NCBI GenBank assembly: GCA_031415695.1
Contig: JANOSH010000068.1
Span: forward strand, 99,660-163,659
Direction of reading: 5' to 3'
DNA from: JANOSH01 sp031415695
Lineage (GTDB): Bacteria; Actinomycetota; Acidimicrobiia; Acidimicrobiales; Ilumatobacteraceae
Length of the DNA: 64,000 bases
The notes below the pieces were generated by a model. That model worked only from the letters and a program-made list of their open reading frames with translations. It did not search any database and was not told the DNA's origin. The translations under genes and the position numbers were made by a program. Below are positions 59,527 through 64,000 of this stretch, piece by piece. Numbering within the stretch: the stretch's first letter is position 1; the number at the start of each line of letters is the position of its first letter.

Positions 59527-60539
59527 TCAAAGGTCCTCGTCGCAGCAGGAGATGGATTTGTGTTGCCGACAATGGTCGTCGTGGTTGCTGTGACGGACCG
59601 ATCTCCGGTCCAGCAGCGTTCTGATTGGTATCGGGCTCCTCTGAGCGTGACGCGGTAGTCGAGCTCACGTTCGGCTCGTCGGCTCCCACGGCCAGTCATC
59701 ATGCGTAGTGAGAACACCACTCGGGAGGCACGCTCAAGCTGATCGCTGTCCAGCACGTCGTAGGCATCTGGCACCGAAGAATCTGTGAAGCCATACGTAG
59801 CTGGTGACAACTCCGAGACTTCGTCGTCATCGGGCACGAGCGTTGTCATGTCAGCGTCATCGGCCAATGCTGTCGTTGCCGAATCGGCGGAATCGGTGCG
59901 TCGGCCAAGGTACGTGAATGCCGGATCAGTTCCGGTTGCGACATCGCCGAGTTTTCGACGAACCGACTTCGCGGCGCGATCGGGTCCGATTGCTGGCAGT
60001 GCATTCAGGTCACCCGGATCGGCAGAGGTTTGGTTGCCAGTGTTCGGCTCGTACTGCACAAGGAATAGCTCCTCATCGAGCACAACGAGGCACACGCGTT
60101 GGTACAAAGTCGTATCGTTTCCACCGATCTCGACTCCATCCACGGTTACGGACTTTCCAGCGAACGCCGGATCAACCCGGTGGCTGTAGTAACAAACGTG
60201 ATTCCCACCAGCGCTGAGAAGGACGGGACCATCGCCATCAACTACTCGCGAGCAGGTGTACGGAACGATATCGACGGGTTCAGGGTTACCGGGTTCCTTA
60301 CACTGAGCAGCAGGACGTGCCGTCTCAATTTCGGCGAATAACTCGTCGACCAGGCGCCTCAGTTCGGTGTTTGCTTCAGCTTTCCAGCCCACGACCTTCG
60401 AGGTCTGCTGAGTAAGAATCAATACCGATGTAGCCATGACCATCACGATCGACAGAACTGAAAGCGTCACCACGAGTTCGACGAGCGTGAATCCGCCATC
60501 GTCGCCAGCCAGCTTTTGACGCAAGCGTGCTAGGCGCAT
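59511..60539 (-). CDS. PilW/PulJ-like minor prepilin
   Basis: A 342-residue prepilin: GDDGG16|F17TLVELVVTL with Glu at +5, then a hydrophobic helix and a beta domain of about 280 residues with several cysteines. AGGAG precedes the ATG. It overlaps pilV-like upstream by 10 nt and pilX-like downstream by 16 nt. Probably part of the pilus-tip complex with the PilV- and PilX-like proteins. Confidence 0.85.
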   Translation of the reverse strand: MRLARLRQKLAGDDGGFTLVELVVTLSVLSIVMVMATSVLILTQQTSKVVGWKAEANTELRRLVDELFAEIETARPAAQCKEPGNPEPVDIVPYTCSRVVDGDGPVLLSAGGNHVCYYSHRVDPAFAGKSVTVDGVEIGGNDTTLYQRVCLVVLDEELFLVQYEPNTGNQTSADPGDLNALPAIGPDRAAKSVRRKLGDVATGTDPAFTYLGRRTDSADSATTALADDADMTTLVPDDDEVSELSPATYGFTDSSVPDAYDVLDSDQLERASRVVFSLRMMTGRGSRRAERELDYRVTLRGARYQSERCWTGDRSVTATTTTIVGNTNPSPAATRTFECAPL

Positions 60540-61519
60540 ATTCCCGCTCCTGGAGACGGGTTTGCGTTCGGTAGTTCAACGAGAACCTGGTCGAGTTTGA
60601 GGCAACCAACGGGAGCAGCGTCGGCGAGCTTGATCGGGATAACCGTGCCCGCTACTCCGCCGAGGGGGACCCTGCGAATCTGGTAGTCGTGAATGGTATT
60701 TGGAGTCAGAAACGGAATGTCGACGGTCCATTGCCCGGATGCATTCTGGACCGGCGCGTACACCATCGGAACATTGTCGGAGCCAACTGCGGTCATTTGG
60801 ACATTCGCCTTTTTGTTAGCGACCGCAATGGAGATGCGCCCGGCTTGGCTTGAGTTGAGGGAGTCTGGTGAAATCGCCGAGAGCTGTCGAAGTGACCGGC
60901 TCCGCACGATCGAGGTGTTGTTGCGTTCGCGCCACTGGACGGTCACTTCGCGCTGCAGGCGCATTGGAGCGTTACGTCCCGTATCGGCGGCGGCTACGGT
61001 TGGCTGGGTACGACGCCACGCAACTTCGTACCGTACGCAGTAATCGATGGGGCTGTTGCGCACAACGAAGTACCGCGTCCCAAGGTTTCCCTCGCTCACG
61101 TCGGTTATGTCGGCCCAACCCTCGAAGCGGGTCCCGTCGGCAATTTGGCACGTATTCGCCGTCTGTTCCGATGGCACGGTGGAAGGCGCTTGATGCCACG
61201 AGCATCTATTGACCTCTGCGTTGAATCGATCTCTCATTTCCACAGCTCGAGGTTGTGTCACCCCGAGGGCGAGCTGAAAGTCGAATCGCGGGTCAACCGA
61301 CGTTCCGCCGCAATCGAAGGCGACCGCGGTTTCCATGGTTCGTACAGCGATGGTCATTGCCTGATCCACGTGGCGGTTGTAGATCGTGGCGTTGATAGAG
61401 CTGACGAGGACCGTAGACGAGCCGATCATGGCCACGGTGAGCACGGCTATTGCGATGACCAGTTCGACGAGCGTGAATCCTTCATCAACCGGTGATTGCG
61501 TGCTATCGAACGAAGTCAC
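60530..61519 (-). CDS. PilV-like minor prepilin
   Basis: A 329-residue prepilin: DEG14|F15TLVELVIAI with Glu at +5, a helix ending in SSTVLVSSINAT, and a C-terminal domain with cysteines. GTG start at 61519 overlaps the pilT stop by 17 nt. The C-terminal half (ANKKANVQMTAVGSD and onward) resembles a separate beta domain, larger than in proteobacterial PilV. Confidence 0.82.
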   Translation of the reverse strand: MTSFDSTQSPVDEGFTLVELVIAIAVLTVAMIGSSTVLVSSINATIYNRHVDQAMTIAVRTMETAVAFDCGGTSVDPRFDFQLALGVTQPRAVEMRDRFNAEVNRCSWHQAPSTVPSEQTANTCQIADGTRFEGWADITDVSEGNLGTRYFVVRNSPIDYCVRYEVAWRRTQPTVAAADTGRNAPMRLQREVTVQWRERNNTSIVRSRSLRQLSAISPDSLNSSQAGRISIAVANKKANVQMTAVGSDNVPMVYAPVQNASGQWTVDIPFLTPNTIHDYQIRRVPLGGVAGTVIPIKLADAAPVGCLKLDQVLVELPNANPSPGAGICA

Positions 61520-62894
61520 GTTGAGCCACCTTCATGTATTCGCGCAGGTCACTCTCGCTGTTAGCCGACGCAACCGCAGTGTCAAAACTCAGCGAGCCAT
61601 TGGCCACCGCTCGGGCCAGACCGAGATCGAATGGTTGCATGCCGTACTTCTCGACGCCCGATTGAATTGCACCGTCAATGCGATGGATCTCACCTTCACG
61701 AATCATGTTGGCAATGGCAGCCGTTACGATCATGACCTCGCAGACAACAACAGATTTACCCGGTGCGTCAGCTCGGCTGAACCGGCTCTGACACACCACG
61801 GCACGCAGTGTGTTGGCGAGTTGCGCCCGAATTTGTGCCTGTTGGCCGGCTGGGAAGACGTCGATGACACGGTCGACGGTCGATTTCGCCGAGGACGCGT
61901 GCACGGTGGCGAAAGTAAGGTGGCCTGTCTCTGCTGCAGTGGCAGCGAGAGAAATGGTTTCGAGATCGCGCATTTCGCCCACAAGAATCACGTCGGGATC
62001 CTGGCGAAGGGCAGACTTCAAGCCACGGGCAAAGCTAACAGTGTCTTGGCCGACCTCGCGTTGACGCACCATAGCCATACGCGATGGATGCATGAACTCA
62101 ACGGGATCCTCAATCGTGATGATATGACAGGGAACCGTCCGGTTGATCTTGTCGATAATCGACGCCAACGTGGTGGATTTGCCCGACCCGGTTGGTCCAC
62201 ACACCAACACTAGGCCCCGAGGAAATTCGCTAAAGGACTGGACCACAGGTGGCAGACCCAATGTTTCAAACCTAGGTACCTGCAGCGGAATGGTCCGCAT
62301 GACGATGGTCGGCGTACCTCGCTGCATCGAGATGTTGACGCGAAAGCGGCTCCCGCCGTAGTTGGTGCCACCGTCGTAGTCGCCATCGAAATTGTCGAGG
62401 ACGTTGCCAGCAACGTAACGGCACATCGATTCCATTTCCTCGACGGTTACCGGTGGAAATTCAGGGATCGGGGTGAGGTCGGCACCCGTGCGCAGCATCG
62501 GCGGCACGCCAACGGCGAGGTGGATGTCGCTGACCTTCTTCTGCAGGGCGATGTCGAGCACTCGCTCGATGGGCGGACGGTTCGGGTTATTCTTCCGCGC
62601 GATCTCGGCCATGGCTTCATGAATTCCCGGCGCAACGGCAGGAACGATGGGGGTGCCCACCCGCTGCTGAACCCGGGCGACCTCGGCTGGAGTTGGAATC
62701 GTTGGCCACGCCACTACAAGAAATCCGTCGTGCCAGCGAACACCGACTACTCCGAGATCGGCCGGCACGGCTTGGGCTGCCGACGGCTCGATGAGGTCTA
62801 TCCGGCTGATAACTGGGATGCCAGCCGCGTGAGCGGCATCAACCAGGGCAGCATCAGCTTGCCGAAGGCCATTTTGGGGTGCGGTCATTGTCAT
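61503..62894 (-). CDS. pilT: PilT-type pilus retraction ATPase with N-terminal extension
   Basis: A 463-residue secretion/pilus ATPase. The C-terminal core has Walker A CGPTGSGKSTTLAS (232-241), Asp box IITIEDPVEF, Walker B DVILVGEMRDLET and His box TGHLTFATVHAS, diagnostic of PilT. About 100 extra N-terminal residues (with LGVVGVRWHDGFLVVAWPTI) resemble the N-terminal GspE/PilB regulatory domain. GAGG supports the first ATG. It retracts pili in twitching motility or DNA uptake. Confidence 0.92.
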   Translation of the reverse strand: MTMTAPQNGLRQADAALVDAAHAAGIPVISRIDLIEPSAAQAVPADLGVVGVRWHDGFLVVAWPTIPTPAEVARVQQRVGTPIVPAVAPGIHEAMAEIARKNNPNRPPIERVLDIALQKKVSDIHLAVGVPPMLRTGADLTPIPEFPPVTVEEMESMCRYVAGNVLDNFDGDYDGGTNYGGSRFRVNISMQRGTPTIVMRTIPLQVPRFETLGLPPVVQSFSEFPRGLVLVCGPTGSGKSTTLASIIDKINRTVPCHIITIEDPVEFMHPSRMAMVRQREVGQDTVSFARGLKSALRQDPDVILVGEMRDLETISLAATAAETGHLTFATVHASSAKSTVDRVIDVFPAGQQAQIRAQLANTLRAVVCQSRFSRADAPGKSVVVCEVMIVTAAIANMIREGEIHRIDGAIQSGVEKYGMQPFDLGLARAVANGSLSFDTAVASANSESDLREYMKVAQRDFVR

Positions 62895-63000
62895 GGCTTG
62901 TGCCTCGTTCAGTTGCAGTCGACGACACCGTCTAGATCGGCCGGTTCACGGACTAGATGAAGCAACGAACCGTCAGCGAACGATCAAGAATCGGGTGGCA

Positions 63001-63492
63001 CTACCAAGGGTTGTTGACCAAGGCGGCAGCGGCGAAGTTGGTGGTGTCAGCGACGCAGGCTGTGTTGGTCGACATGTCGACGAAAAATTTTCGAAGAACT
63101 CCGTCAGCCCCTTCTTGACCGTAGTAACAGCGGCCAGCAGGTGAATACACGGCTGCGGTGAACACGTCGTATCGCACGCCCGTAACCTCGAATGAAACGA
63201 CCTGGGGTCCGGTCGACGCGGTGGCGACGAAGGTGCTGGTGGTCTCGGCCGCATTGAGCACGCTAACGGTTACACCCTGGAACGAATCGAGCGCGCCATA
63301 ATAGGCCTTGGCGTGGATGAATGCAGTACGGGCCGAGGATTGGGCGCTCTTGAATTGGGCGTTTTTCTTCACACCCAAGTAGCTGACCATGGCGAACGAG
63401 ATGAGTATCCCGATGATAAGAATCACAACGGCCAACTCAATCAGGGTAAATCCGCTGTCGGTGTGCTGTCCTTCATTGTCTCGCTGCGCCAT
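63001..63492 (-). CDS. Type IV pilin
   Basis: A 163-residue prepilin: 14-residue leader ending DSG14|F15TLIEL with Glu at +5, hydrophobic alpha-1 helix (AVVILIIGILISFAMVSYLG), and a beta domain with cysteines in RCYYGQEGADG and TACVADT. Size and layout fit a structural pilin. AGAGGA precedes the ATG. It is followed 106 bp later by pilT, and an upstream terminator separates it from the next pilin. Confidence 0.9.
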   Translation of the reverse strand: MAQRDNEGQHTDSGFTLIELAVVILIIGILISFAMVSYLGVKKNAQFKSAQSSARTAFIHAKAYYGALDSFQGVTVSVLNAAETTSTFVATASTGPQVVSFEVTGVRYDVFTAAVYSPAGRCYYGQEGADGVLRKFFVDMSTNTACVADTTNFAAAALVNNPW

Positions 63493-63604
63493 GGTGGTGT
63501 CCTCTGTGTGCGGGGTTCGTGTGGTCTATCGGCAGTTAGTAGTTCACGGATCAACAAGGCAGGTTCTCTAACCCGTAAAGTCTCCCGACCACAAAACGGT
63601 TTTT

Positions 63605-63626
63605 GGGCGGGGCCGAAGCCCCGCCC
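63605..63626 (-). terminator. GC-rich hairpin with UUCG loop between pilins
   Basis: GGGCGGGGC and GCCCCGCCC form a 9-bp stem with a UUCG tetraloop on the minus strand, downstream of the second pilin. The T-tract is poor (AAAAACCGTTTT), so it may stabilise the mRNA end as well as terminate. Confidence 0.65.
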
Positions 63627-63665
63627 AACAACTACGTGATTTGTACGACTCGGTTACGAGTCACA

Positions 63666-64000
63666 TCACCAGGCGGTCACACCGGTAACTGTGGCGTTGC
63701 CAGCCCGGCAACCTTCCGTGGTGCTGTTGGCAGCGGCGGCCTGAGCAGCTGTCATCTTCAGGAACGTGCGGGTGCCGCCGAGAGGACCTTCAGTCAGGAA
63801 GTAGCAGTTGCCACCCTTCGAGTACACGGCAGCCGAGAACGTGTCATCGGTTGTGGTAACAGTCGAAACTGCGAACGACACGATGCCTTCGGTGCTCGAC
63901 GCGACCGTGGCGGCCTCATAGGCAACACTTGGCTCAGCTTCGGACAGTGACGCATCGGTGACGAGCGTGTACGCATCGGCCGAGTTGAGCATGGCCTTGG
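63666..64000 (-). CDS. C-terminal part of a second type IV pilin, truncated by the window edge
   Basis: The frame continues to the right edge without a start. The visible 110 residues resemble the C-terminal half of the neighbouring pilin: FSAAVYSKGGNCYFLTEG compares with FTAAVYSPAGRCYYGQEG, and both have a late Cys near the end (EGCRAGNAT). The N-terminal leader should lie beyond 64000. Likely a paralogous major or minor pilin; tandem pilin genes are common. Confidence 0.85.
   Translation of the reverse strand, partial: KAMLNSADAYTLVTDASLSEAEPSVAYEAATVASSTEGIVSFAVSTVTTTDDTFSAAVYSKGGNCYFLTEGPLGGTRTFLKMTAAQAAAANSTTEGCRAGNATVTGVTAW

Noticed and set aside
1..64000. tRNA, rRNA, CRISPR arrays, insertion sequences or prophage genes
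   Set aside because: I looked through the gaps and gene calls and saw none; gaps are mostly too short and no transposase or integrase frame is present.

Overview
The window comes from a moderately GC-rich actinobacterium. A WhiB-family regulator, a PAC2-family protein, the actinobacterial type of phosphoserine aminotransferase, a HelD-type helicase, a DUF3054 membrane protein, a SARP/BTAD regulator and many GTG or TTG starts all point that way. A type IVa pilus gene set and a secreted protein with three LIVDVAGWY-type C-terminal repeats suggest Acidimicrobiia (Ilumatobacter/Microthrix-like). That class assignment is inference. I see no rRNA, tRNA, CRISPR array, insertion sequence or prophage. 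Coding density is very high, and only one gap exceeds 300 bp (11750-12180).

Region 1-15.7 kb is mainly amino-acid biosynthesis. It starts with the 5' part of a CopC/CopD-like membrane protein and a class V aminotransferase. Then come leuA behind a leucine leader peptide and attenuator, a small ferredoxin, an aminotransferase-serA pair divergent from serC, a PAC2 protein, metY, and ilvB-ilvN-ilvC behind a second leader peptide rich in Leu/Ile/Val codons. ilvD follows at 27-29 kb. The window thus holds most of the isoleucine/valine pathway plus the first leucine step, and two of its operons carry visible transcription attenuators.

Region 15.7-29.5 kb holds a translationally coupled pair of membrane GGDEF-EAL proteins. 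One has intact catalytic motifs. The other is degenerate in both domains but keeps an RxxD I-site. Next come an FMN reductase, an RlmG-like methyltransferase with a Gfo/Idh oxidoreductase, a divergent nucleotidyltransferase/sugar-kinase-like pair, the operon ilvD / SnoaL-like / virulence-factor-domain / SDR, and a YdhR-LuxR fusion protein.

Region 29.5-46 kb holds a large SARP-type ATPase regulator preceded by three direct heptamers at 11-bp spacing, a superfamily 2 helicase, a secreted lipoprotein-like protein and a secreted serine protease, a VOC protein, an acyl-CoA dehydrogenase, a large secreted repeat protein, gatC-gatA-gatB and a helix-turn-helix regulator. Region 46-52 kb holds helD, nadR and an operon of ferredoxin / esterase / lgt / enoyl-CoA hydratase.

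Region 52-64 kb holds a divergent FtsH-like protease, an atypical WhiB protein, a sigma-70 factor coupled to a membrane protein, the prepilin peptidase pilD, and a convergent run of overlapping pilus genes (major pilin, pilT, pilV-like, pilW-like, pilX-like). A second pilin runs off the right edge. A family of 41-nt palindromic intergenic repeats (12058, 34616, 36610, 41278) is scattered across the window.
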